64,000 nt of DNA from Actinostola sp. cb2023. Its lineage: Eukaryota; Cnidaria; Anthozoa; Actiniaria; Actinostolidae. Made by a program: the position numbers and the translations under genes. The stretch spans positions 1 to 64,000 of the forward strand of contig JAUJYZ010001280.1 of NCBI GenBank assembly GCA_033675265.1, written 5' to 3'. Below, in pieces: positions 56,135 to 64,000 of the stretch. Numbering within the stretch: position 1 is the first letter of the stretch; each line of letters starts with the position of its first letter. Under the pieces are notes generated by a model. That model worked only from the letters and a program-made list of their open reading frames with translations. It searched no databases and was not told the origin of the DNA.

Positions 56135-59100
56135 TTAATATAATATAATACTAATACTAATACTACTACTACTAATAATAATAATAATGGTATATTAACA
56201 GCATTTCCATAATAAATGGCTCTTCATCTGTTAAAACAATACTGATTACATGTAAATGCACAACAGAGAAGTTACTAAATATACTAATATATAATATATA
56301 TAATTTTTGAACATTTCAAACATATGACTGCCATGTTCTGTGTAGCTGGTGCTGGGGGATGGAGAAGGGAAGGCAGGAGGAGGGAAGAGTGGAAGCTTAC
56401 CATTTATATAACACCTACAAACACTTACATTACAGCCTACTTAAAGTTGTGAAAGTGACATACCCTTCTATGGTCTGATACAAGCCCTCGTAGTTCATAT
56501 TCTATGTCGTTGCTAACGACAGCTGAATCGATAGAAGGAGGGAACAAGGGAGGCAACACTGGCACAGGCGGCTGTAAGAAGAGTAAAATCATTTAATACA
56601 AAGGAAAGTTTTCATTCTCAGGTACAGTAGAATAGCGACAATATGGACGCCAACACGTCTCATAGAAAGTGTCAGACTGACAGTGTTAACCCTGGTTTTC
56701 ACTATCACTGCAAGCATAAGCACAAGAGACGTTGCATCAAAATGAGCCTGATGAAAGTGCAAGCAAGTACTGCATGTGTACAGTACATGGTGTGGCACAA
56801 GGACCTGCAATCTTTATTAAACTCCTTGTATTATATTCAAACATCTTCACCAGGCCCCGGTTGCATGAAAGGTGAATAGAGCTATCCACCGGATAAATCC
56901 TATCCAATGGATAAAATTTATTGGATAACTACATCAGTTTTATCCGTTGGATAAGACTTATCCGGTGGATAGCGCTATTCTCCTTTCGAGCAACTGGGGC
57001 CAGATGTTTATAGTTAGTGTAGGTGTCCATAAAGCATAGGGTCAGCTGTCTGGCATAAAATGCAAGTGTACACATAGATGCAATATTACTAAATGTTTTC
57101 ATACCAGTATTCTTGGCCCACATATTGATGTGATAGCCTCTTCACTCATAGACTTCCATAGCGACTCATTTTGTAGCTCAAACTGGCAACATTCTACTGT
57201 ATCTGTTGGCTGAGATAATCAGTGATAATAACATATATTAGATACTACTGAATATTAGTTAGCACTGCGGCATTGTTGCAGCAGCACGAACAGTCAAGCA
57301 CTGCTCTGAGTAGCAGTAGTGGCATCATGAGTAGCATCAGTAGCCACAGCATCATCATCATCATCAGCTCAGTAGTGACTCTACAACTGTCATCAATCTA
57401 GCAGAAACTGTGGCATCGTTGCAGCAGCACAAGCAGTCATAACGCTGCTAGGTAGCAGCATCATGAGTAGTGTAGGTAGCTGAAGCATCCTCATCAGCTC
57501 AGTAGTGACCCTGCAACTGCCATCAATCTAGCAGAAACTGTGGCATTGTTGCAGCAGCACCAGCAGTCATAGCGCTGCTCAGTAGCAGCATCATGAGTAG
57601 TGTTGGTAGCTGAAGCATCATCATCATCATCAGCTCAGAAGTGACTAGATACAACTGTCATCAATCTAGCAGAAAGTGCGGCATTGTTGCAGCAGTCGAC
57701 ACTGTTCAGTAGCAGTAGTGACATCATGAGTAGCATCAGTAGCAACAACATCATCATCTTGAGCGGTGGCAGATCAATGTAGCAGAAACTGCAACATACA
57801 TTATAGCTGTAACTGTACTAGCAGTCATAGAACTGCTCAAACAGTTTGACATGTGACATGTCGTAGGAAGGGTGTAAGCATCATTTTATTAGAATCCATT
57901 GCAATGCCAGGTCATACCTGAGTGTTGGCATAGAATTCTTGATGGTTAAACACACAACCAACTGTTCTGTATGGATGGGATGGTCTAGTCTGCTTGTCTA
58001 ATGGTGGGTCATCAGGGTTAATTGGACGGTGATTATATCTGAAGCAAACAAATACAACATTACTGTTCTGTAAGGGTGGGATGGTCTAGTCTGCTTGTCT
58101 AATGGTGGGTCATCAGGGTTAATTGGACGATGATTATATCTGAAGCAAACAAATACAACATTACTGTTCTGTAAGGGTGGGATGGTTTAGTCTGCTTGTC
58201 TAATGGTGGGTCATCAGGGTTAATTGGACGGTGATTATATCTGAAGCAAACAAATACAACATTACTGTTCTGTAAGGGTGGGATGGTCTAGTCTGCTTAA
58301 CTGGGTATGCTTGCGCTTACTGGTATGCTTGTGCTTACTGGTATGCTTGCGCTTACTGGTATGCTTGCGCTTACTGGTATGCTTGCGCTTACTGGTATGC
58401 TTGCGCTTACTGGTATGCTTGCGCTTACTGGTATGCTTGCGCTTACTGGCATGCTTGTGCTTAAGGTATGCTTGCGCTTACTGGTATGCTTGCGCTTACT
58501 GGTATGCTTGCGCTTACTGGTATGCTTGCGCTTATTGGTACATGCTTGGGTCACTTTACAGGGATTGCTTGATTGCATTGGTACATGTATGAGAACTTCT
58601 AAATACAGTGATTGACAGTGCAGGACGACATGCACAGAGGAATATAAGAGTGCCCTTAGGGAAGCTAATTGGTTAGCAGAGTGCTTGCAGCTTGAGAATC
58701 GAAGGCACGTACTGCTGCTGGGTGAACTGTACAAACCTGTGTGCTGTAAGACTTTCCCAGAACGTGGCCTCCCCATCAGGGCTGACAGTAACAACCCACG
58801 TATGTGTTACACCTTTGGCTTTAGTTCCGACACAAACGTACGCCTTGAGACCAAAACCAATCAGTAGACTACATAACAAGATGGCATGGTCCTCGCAGTC
58901 CTAGGATACACACAAATTAACAGACTTTTTGAAACTACTTCTTTTTGGAAACCATCATTTCTATGGTGATTATTAACTACTTATAACCGATTGCGAGGTC
59001 CATACAGGAAAATATCAGACCAAGGTGTTGACAGTAGTGTTGTATAAAAAGGACTGAGGTCTGATATTTTCCTGTGCTGATCGAGCAAGCGAGGTTATTA

Positions 59101-59346
59101 AGTTGTTTATTATATGGCATATTTAATCGAGGAGAGGCTATTTTTGTCATGACAAAAAATCCGTAATCGCTCACAGGCATTACTGGAGAATCTTGCCCGC
59201 TAAACAACCAATCAGATCGCACAATTTTACTGGAATTAGCTTGTGCCATATAAAAAAAAAAATATTGTGTTTTGTTTTGGGAATACTCAAGTTTTGACAC
59301 ACATTTGTGCAGCCTTAGCCTCAATTCAGTGTAACTGTATTCACAC

Positions 59347-59403
<57 letters not shown>

Positions 59404-62066
59404 CTTTATTAACGTGTCTTAATTAGTTAGCTTAACAGTATGCTAATTGGGGACACCTATCTAGAAAAATTGAAATAAAAAAATAATTGAAAATATATCA
59501 CCTAATATATATTATTAAATAAAGATTATTATTATTATAATTGCATGATGCCAATACCAACAAGAATGCGAAAAAATGTTGACATCAGACAATAGAAACT
59601 TTATTTAATTCCATGGGTTATTCTCCAGATTGAGGCTAAGGCTGCACAGATGGGGCTTTACTTCTACTGCTATGATGACCTTGTTACTTACCCCTTTGCC
59701 TTTACACAAAAACGCATGCAATGAGCTCCACATTTCTGCCCTCCCTCCACCAAGCGATGGTGTGTGTTCATATCCAAGCAAGCTGACAAATCTCGCAGCC
59801 TGACGCGGACTGTCAATCAATCGTCCAGCTCGCAAGGGCTTTACAAAGGAGCATACAGGTCTGTTGATAGCACATTCATCCTGAGCGAATATCTTGACCA
59901 GTCTGTTGGAATGCGATGGTCGAATTTGGAGATACTCTCTCCACCACTGTTTTGCGTAAACGAGAAAGAGGCGCTCACGCTCTGCTATTCTGCTGTGCTC
60001 TAAGCTTGTTGTGCATTGACTACTTCTTGTGTGAGGATCTACAACCAATCAATCAATAACTTTATTTAAGTGTCAAGCTTCTAGCTGGCCACTAGTAGCC
60101 TACTAATTGGGGACACTATAAAATAAATATAAGAATATAACTTATACAAACATTAAAGGCTGTTGTTACTGCATAGAGCATATATCGTATATGACTGTGA
60201 AAAACTTAAGACATGGATATGCCGTGCAGTGTATGCCGTGCAGTGTTTGTGCCGTGATGTTTTAGGATTCAAACCAATCTGTGTCATGGCCACTGAATAA
60301 CAGTGAGTGGCCACAGCAGCGCCATAACAGTGTTGTGTTTTTTTGTTTGTTTGTTTACAGTCATACAATGTCTGCTTTGTTCTATTTGTAACTACTGCAT
60401 TGATCTAATGGTTCATTATCATATTATACTATCATTTTAATAAGTTAACTAGTATGTATGCTGTGTCTGACTCCCAATGAATCCACACCTGAAAGGTTGT
60501 GTGCACTCAGTGTATGACCACATAATAATAATAATAATAATAATAAACTTTATTTCACGAGGGTACATTTAACAGTTTTCACTGATGAACTCATGGCCCT
60601 CAAATAATAATTTAAAATAAATAAAATATTACATACTGTACTATAAAAAACTATATACTTTGTATAATACTACTATAAATACCCAATCCCACTTCACTAA
60701 AATTTAGGCCCAAGTTACAATACCCTTAATCTCAAATATTTGTATCCATTCCCACCACTCCAGATCCCATCCCACACTTCAATAGATTCCATATGTGTAC
60801 GTGTATAAGCATCAAATCTTTCTCTAGTGTTTGTTGACAATTCAGTATTTATTCATTAAAGTCAGTTTGGGCACAAGAAGTTAGTTGATGCAAATTAAAG
60901 CAACACCTTTTCTAGATTGTTCTGCATATAAGCTGCACTGATTTCAAAAGACAGATGCGGCTTATACACAGGTTCCGGTTGTTCAAAGAGTGGATATAGC
61001 ACTATCCGTTGGATAAATCCTTATCCAGTAGAGAAGTTGATGCTGTTATCCAATACATTTATCTGTTGGATAAGGATTTATCCAATGGATAGCGCTATCA
61101 TCCACCTTTCGTACAACCAGAGTATTAAAGGTGTTTACAGTGTTTTAACAACCCTGGTCCTACCTGTGTTAGTCTAGGGATCATCTCAAACTTCGTGTCA
61201 AGGATTCCGACAGGGACTTTAGACTCTGTACCAACACCATTAAGTTCCAGAGGACAAGAAAGTCGTCCCGACGAGGAGGAAAGAACATTGCGCCATGGAA
61301 GATAATGCGAGCCAACCAGAGTAGTATCACCAGATGGATCAGTCTTAATGAGTACAAGATGAATAGTGTCTGACATAGAGAGCAATGACGTGGTGTCAGC
61401 CATTTTGTTGGGTAGCTGCTCTTTCTGGAACTCAAGAAGGAAACCTGCGGCAAAACATTTCAAAGATAAATTCAAGTGAAATGATTTTACCTCCCATCAC
61501 TTCTTGGCCAGGGAATGTACCCTAAGGCTTATGGTTGATGAGTATGGCCTTTCAGAAATTACACATGCATGTACTGTAGGCACTTGTCATAGAGTCGTTT
61601 TCATATGAGTGGGAAGTAGTTATGGTACGGGTCGTGCAGTGCGATGATGGTGCAGTGTGACCGTGCCATGCGGTGACTGTACCGTGTGGTAACCGTGCTG
61701 TGTTCAAGCATTCTGATTGGTTGAGCAATGATTTTGTGTGCTGTGATTGGTTGAATAGATGTCTTCGATTCCGTGCCGTGACTCTGTGCCGTAGGTTTCC
61801 CACTCATGCGAAAACGACTCTATTAGTTTCTACTGCAACCATGAGCTGCATGTCATTTCAAGGAAGAATATTACCTTCACATATATCAGGTTCACAAGCG
61901 CACGGTACAGCCCTTGACCTAAACCGTTGCCCTCTAAAGTGGACGTGGAGTGTAAAGGTTGACGTCACTCTACCAGGGATTGGTTCTGGGTCCTGCAGGT
62001 GCTCTAGGAATGCCTTTCCTCCAAGTACTTGTAGATATAAGTACCTTTTGGTTGGATCTATGCCAA
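52297..62066 (-). CDS. CEP76: CEP76 centriolar protein, last nine exons seen (5' end beyond window)
   Basis: CEP76 limits centriole reduplication. It has a C2-like domain and a transglutaminase-like domain. Exons (minus): 62066-61875, 61444-61164, 60038-59692, 58900-58737, 58038-57918, 57209-57105, 56571-56464, 53626-53409, 52435-52297; about 557 residues, matching human CEP76 from about residue 97 to the end. Landmarks: RRYLYLQ-like KRYLYLQVLGGKAFLEHL, VPCACEPD, GTESKVPVGILD, FLVYAKQWWREYLQIRPSH, PVCSFVKPLRAGRLIDSPRQ, the DCEDHA motif, GTKAKGV, PYRTVGCVFNHQ, GNEEFQQAIRRAIPDGHTFK and RSPACEEIVCCRGD. The third visible exon lacks 1 bp near 60002: the frame reads NAQQA then stop, while SRIAERERLFL continues in another frame. 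Without the deletion the exon would be 348 bp and in phase, so sequencing or assembly error is the likelier cause. The first about 95 codons are not in the window. Confidence 0.92.
52560..52870. repeat. Dispersed retroelement-like repeat in CEP76 last intron
   Basis: An AAT/AAC-rich microsatellite (52475-52560) leads into TATATAGCACATTTCACATT, then GACCTCGGTGTAAGAACCTT and TGTGAGGTTTTTACACCGAG. Segments are shared with 15125-15410. Confidence 0.5.
53259..53285. repeat. (AAT)n microsatellite
   Basis: Nine AAT units in the last CEP76 intron, followed by a retroelement-like TTATCATTTAGCGGCATTTC. Confidence 0.8.
53885..53998. repeat. Single unit of the 11-kb tandem repeat family
   Basis: GTTAAGTACTCTGACTTG, GTGTTATAGATTTCCTTTAA and ACCGATGCAGCCCATACTAG, then TGTACTCACTAGTTT, match the units at 11140-11975. 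Confidence 0.75.
54000..55240. other. CEP76 intron, no other gene seen
   Basis: Part of the 2.8-kb intron between exons at 56464 and 53626. A short ORF (54712-54936) has no recognisable feature. Otherwise A/T-rich. Confidence 0.4.
55245..55683. mobile_element. ~440-bp TIR element, CEP76 intron
   Basis: AAGACACTCAATGAGCGTAT, then GTCGGGCATTATGACAATGA, mirrors TGACATTGTCCTTGTCATAA, then TGCCCGAGTGTACGCTCATT, then GAGCGTCTT. CAGTTGCGTGATGAGGGA also pairs with TCCCTCGTCACGCAACTG. The interior has GTACGT-rich short repeats. Confidence 0.75.
55950..56085 (+). mobile_element. Retroelement relic with inverted ends and hammerhead-like motif
   Basis: ATTTTCAAATAGAAGACAAC, then AATTTGT, mirrors AAAAATTGTTGTCTTTTATT, then TGAAAAT. 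Between them lies the CTGATGA...GAAAC motif annotated separately; AAT/TAA microsatellites follow to 56190. Confidence 0.55.
56000..56057 (+). ncRNA. Hammerhead-ribozyme-like motif
   Basis: Order: CGTT, CAA, CTGATGA (56015-56021), one extra T, hairpin GGCAT-CTGAGT-ATGTC, GAAAC, ATGTC, TTG, AACG. Core boxes CTGATGA and GAAA, the GTC cleavage triplet and a self-complementary stem III (ACATGT) are present. CAA/TTG and CGTT/AACG could form a two-part stem I. One base lies between CTGATGA and stem II that the canonical core lacks, as in the copy at 20270. Catalysis is unproven. Confidence 0.42.
56085..56190. repeat. AAT/ACT microsatellite
   Basis: AATAATAAT units change to ACTAATACTACT and back to AATAATAAT in the CEP76 intron. 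Confidence 0.9.
56854..57001. mobile_element. Palindromic MITE, GGTTGCTCGAAAGG-end family
   Basis: CCCCGGTTGCATGAAAGGTG, then AATAGAGCTATCCACCGGAT, mirrors ATCCGGTGGATAGCGCTATT, then CTCCTTTCGAGCAACTGGGG. TATCCAATGGATAA units fill the centre. Same interior family as 60974-61120. Confidence 0.85.
57255..57800. repeat. ~140-bp minisatellite, GCAGCAGCAC units
   Basis: About four copies of GGCATTGTTGCAGCAGCAC, then CATCATGAGTAGCATCAGTA, then ATCATCATCATCAGCTCAGT, then CAATCTAGCAGAAACTGTGG in the CEP76 intron between exons 57918 and 57209. Confidence 0.85.
57965..58298 (-). repeat. 101-bp tandem repeat: multiplied 5' half of a CEP76 exon
   Basis: The acceptor and first ~65 bp of the exon 58038-57918 (minus: GTTTGCTTCAG, ATATAATCACCGTCCAATTA, ACCCTGATGACCCACCATTA) recur at exact 101-bp steps; the landmark GAAGCAAAC lies at 58041, 58142 and 58243. 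The extra copies lack the second half of the exon (TTGTGTGTTTAACCATCAAG) and run instead into ACAGTAATGTTGTATTTG. Their sequence is almost unchanged, so the duplication is recent. Confidence 0.9.
58298..58545. repeat. 18-bp minisatellite, TTACTGGTATGCTTGCGC
   Basis: About thirteen units directly beside the exon-derived repeat. The period is a multiple of three, so it gives open frames on both strands; these are not genes. Confidence 0.95.
58998..59100. mobile_element. ~100-bp inverted repeat, CEP76 intron
   Basis: GCGAGGTCCATACAGGAAAA, then TATCAGACC, against GGTCTGATATTTTCCTGTGC, with AAGCGAGG further out. Confidence 0.65.
59348..59570 (-). repeat. LINE-like 3' end with (AAT)n, minus orientation
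   Basis: An (AAT)n run (59348-59402) leads into AAACTTTATTAACGTGTCTT, then AATTAGTTAGCTTAACAGTA and GCTAATTGGGGACACC, nearly identical to 48395-48560. Confidence 0.65.
60046..60135 (-). repeat. Retroelement-like 3' tail, minus orientation
   Basis: CAATAACTTTATTTAAGTGT, then CAAGCTTC, then CCTACTAATTGGGGACACTA. Related to the 59.4-kb and 15.2-kb repeats. It starts just upstream of the acceptor of the exon at 60038 (minus sense). Confidence 0.6.
60522..60625 (-). repeat. Retroelement-like 3' tail, minus orientation
   Basis: An (AAT)n run, then AAACTTTATTTCACGAGGGT and ACATTTAACAGTTTTCACTG. The same end family is seen in plus orientation near 9028-9046 (ACCCTCGTAAAATAAAG). Confidence 0.6.
60974..61120. 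mobile_element. Palindromic MITE in CEP76 intron
   Basis: CCGGTTGTTCAAAGAGTGGA, then TATAGCACTATCCGTTGGAT, mirrors ATCCAATGGATAGCGCTATC, then ATCCACCTTTCGTACAACCA. It ends about 45 bp from the donor of the exon at 61164. Confidence 0.8.
61591..61821. mobile_element. MITE, GAGTCGTTTTCG family, copy 3
   Basis: AGAGTCGTTTTCATATGAGT to CACTCATGCGAAAACGACTC. GTGATTGGTTGAATAG and CCGTGCCGTGA inner repeats match copy 2. Confidence 0.87.
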
Positions 62067-62108
62067 CTGAAAACAAACAACACCAATGTGGAAATAATTA
62101 CATAAATA

Positions 62109-62214
62109 CAGTCAAACCTCTATTTTAAAAGCAGTCATCCTCTGGACATAGCCAACTGACCGCTTAATAGAGGGTGACCACTTAACAGAGGGCCGCTTAA
62201 TAGAGGTTTGACTG
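62109..62214. mobile_element. 106-bp TA-flanked Tc1/pogo-like MITE
   Basis: CAGTCAAACCTCTATTTTAA at the left and TTAATAGAGGTTTGACTG at the right with TA target sites. Shortest and cleanest member of the family at 33456 and 43346. Confidence 0.88.
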
Positions 62215-62221
62215 TACTCAG

Positions 62222-62305
62222 CTAGAAGATCTGAGTCCCTGACAGAAATCAAGTGTATGCCTGCTGGATACTGGTCGGATGCTCTACCACTGATGTACAG
62301 GGAGA
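62222..62305 (-). mobile_element. tRNA-like SINE relic
   Basis: On the minus strand CATCAGTGGTAGAGCATCCG, then ACC, resembles a tRNA box A region; the box B region (GGGACTCAGATC) is weak. Probably a decayed tRNA-derived SINE, not a tRNA gene. Confidence 0.4.
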
Positions 62306-62321
62306 CGAGCAGTCATTTTAA

Positions 62322-63342
62322 GGTATCAGGGTACCCCAAAAACCTATCAAAAGACCGGTTTCGATTTTTTTTGACAATCAAATCTAATTGAATATTATCT
62401 ATCATTTCCAACAATCAGAATCTAAAAATATTTTTTCCCTAAAAAGTTAGAATCAAAAAACGAATTTTGGATTTCATTTGATGCAAAAAGATGTTGACAA
62501 GCAAGCTGTCAACAACACTCACGCAACAGACTTTCCAAAGATTAAGATGCGAAGAAAGTATCCAAAAAATCGTAACTGCTCACTCAAAATATCCTTGAAT
62601 AACGATGCCAAACCACTCACGGTCAAAATGCTCGTATTTCCCGCCAGCAGTAACTTTGTTTTCCTGCCATGTTGTGTTAGGTACTGTAAGGCGATCTTGT
62701 TTTGACTGCCATTCATATGTCATCAGGTATTGGATCACATATTTGTGGTGGATTATCGCCGCTTGTGCAAACAAAGCCGCCACTTGACTTGAAAAACATT
62801 TTGGGCTTTTTCTCATAGAGCAAATTAACGAAAATACGGGTGTTATTTTGAGCTCCTAAACAAACGGGTTTTATTCGATTCAGCTGAGATTTTTAGGACT
62901 TCATCTCTGATTATCATTCTTCAAAACAGTGTCTCCGATTTTTGATATTTTAGTGATTTCATGAGTTATTAACTGATTAGTAAAAAACAATGTATTTTTA
63001 GCGTACCGAAAGTTTCGCGGCAGATAAAAAAGCAACGGGGAAACGTATCGATAAACGGAGACACAGTTTTAATAATTGATATCTCTAGAGTGCATAAAGA
63101 TAATGATCTTGAATTTCCGATAAAATGCGGTTGTCTGGGACCTCGCCGTACAACGCTATATGAAAATTCGTTGATCTCGACTTATATTTAAAACGCGTAT
63201 GTACTTTTTGTTAATAGACCATTAGTTGGAATCTCCATTTATTTAGCTTTCAGAAAATGTATACTTTATTGGGGTTTTAATGGACGGATTCTGTGTTAAA
63301 GCGACTTGAATGCATACCGATCGGTAGGGGTACCCTGATACC
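62322..63342. mobile_element. 1021-bp TTAA-flanked non-autonomous transposon
   Basis: GGTATCAGGGTACCCC at the left and GGGGTACCCTGATACC at the right, each next to TTAA (62318-62321 and 63343-63346), as in piggyBac-type elements. The interior has only short ORFs with no transposase similarity. Confidence 0.88.
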
Positions 63343-63639
63343 TTAACTGGAAACTCATATGACATACGTCCTACGTGCTGCTAGAGTTAGTGATTTCAGA
63401 TTTCAGATTTATTTGCTAGGTTCACATAATGGTGAAATACAGATTCCATTTTTGCCACTCATCTATAATAGCTCTACCAGGTATAAACATAATAACAAAA
63501 AAACATGACAAGACAACAGTTTTGCTGTCATGTACATGACCTTCACTGCCTATTTTACCCTGAGATTATGCTCTGAAACGTTGCAGAACAATGCAGTGAC
63601 TTTAGCCATGTGACAATGGGGTGAGTATATTGTGTACAA

Positions 63640-64000
63640 AATCATCATCATTGCCATCACCATGACACTGCCATCAATAGCTACCACCTTACCATCAGCT
63701 TCAACACCACCACCATCTTCATCATCACCAAATGTCATTGTCATCAACAACAACACCCTGATCACCAGTAGCTTCAACAACACCATCATCATCACCACTG
63801 TCATCAGCATCACCATTGTCATCAGCATCACCACTGTCATCATCATCACCAACAACACCCTCATCACCAGTAGCTTAAACAGCATCACCAACATCACCCT
63901 CAACACCAGTAGCTTCAATGCTACCATCATCATCACCACTGTCATCATCATCACCATTGTCAACAGCAACAACACCCTGATCACCAGTAGCTTCAACACC
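63640..64000. repeat. Triplet-rich minisatellite running off the window
   Basis: Units of AACACCCTGATCACCAGTAG, then CTTCAACAACACCATCATC, then ACCACTGTCATCAGCATCAC recur about every 100-130 bp. It gives a 149-codon Val/Leu/Met-rich minus ORF that is a repeat artefact. Confidence 0.85.

Noticed and set aside
58278..58794. 100-165 codon ORFs with six-residue repeats
   Set aside because: They arise from the 18-bp minisatellite; part of the minus ORF only overlaps a CEP76 exon by chance.
62519..62816. Overlapping ORFs inside the 1-kb TTAA element
   Set aside because: No transposase similarity, short and in several frames; treated as non-coding.

Overview
This is animal nuclear DNA: multi-exon genes with GT-AG introns, an intronless replication-type histone pair with 3' stem-loops, spliceosomal RNA genes and very many short transposon relics. 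The repeat style (A/T-rich, dozens of foldback MITEs, retroelement tails ending in ATT runs) and the slowly evolving gene sequences suggest a non-bilaterian or slow-evolving invertebrate, most likely an anthozoan cnidarian. That assignment is an inference; no species marker was recognised.

Layout. (1) 1-7946: the end of a tandem array of about 0.87-kb units, each with one U5 spliceosomal snRNA gene on the + strand (nine loci here, eight intact-looking, one decayed). One spacer carries a TTAA-flanked foldback element. The array runs off the left edge. (2) 7947-10011: minisatellite, MITEs and retroelement tails. (3) 10012-16870: SYS1 (-) and WRNIP1 (+), head to head with 177 bp between start codons. 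(4) 17672-19036: divergent histone H3 (-) and H4 (+) pair. (5) 20887-32624: an SLC10A7-like transporter (-), an intronless FAD oxidoreductase (-) and a second SLC10A7-like transporter (+) with the same two intron positions. (6) 34265-49886: a 15-exon gene for a protein with two cyclic-nucleotide-binding-like domains (-), head to head with TTC5 (+, 10 exons). A 2-kb CAT/CAC minisatellite fills one intron of the first gene and creates large false ORFs. (7) 52297-62066: the last nine exons of CEP76 (-); its 5' end lies beyond the window. One exon has an apparent 1-bp deletion, and another has its 5' half tandemly multiplied. (8) 62109-64000: MITEs, a SINE relic, a 1-kb TTAA element and a triplet-rich minisatellite, all probably in a CEP76 intron.

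Gene models were assembled by hand: exons were joined only where splice sites, reading phase and family similarity agreed. The genes serve general cell functions (splicing, Golgi trafficking, replication-fork care, chromatin, transport, centrosome) and do not form one pathway. The most unusual points are the U5 array with two promoter-region classes, a transporter/oxidase/transporter cluster, the paired but complementary loss of key residues in the two cyclic-nucleotide pockets, partial-exon multiplication in CEP76, and two hammerhead-ribozyme-like motifs inside retroelement relics.
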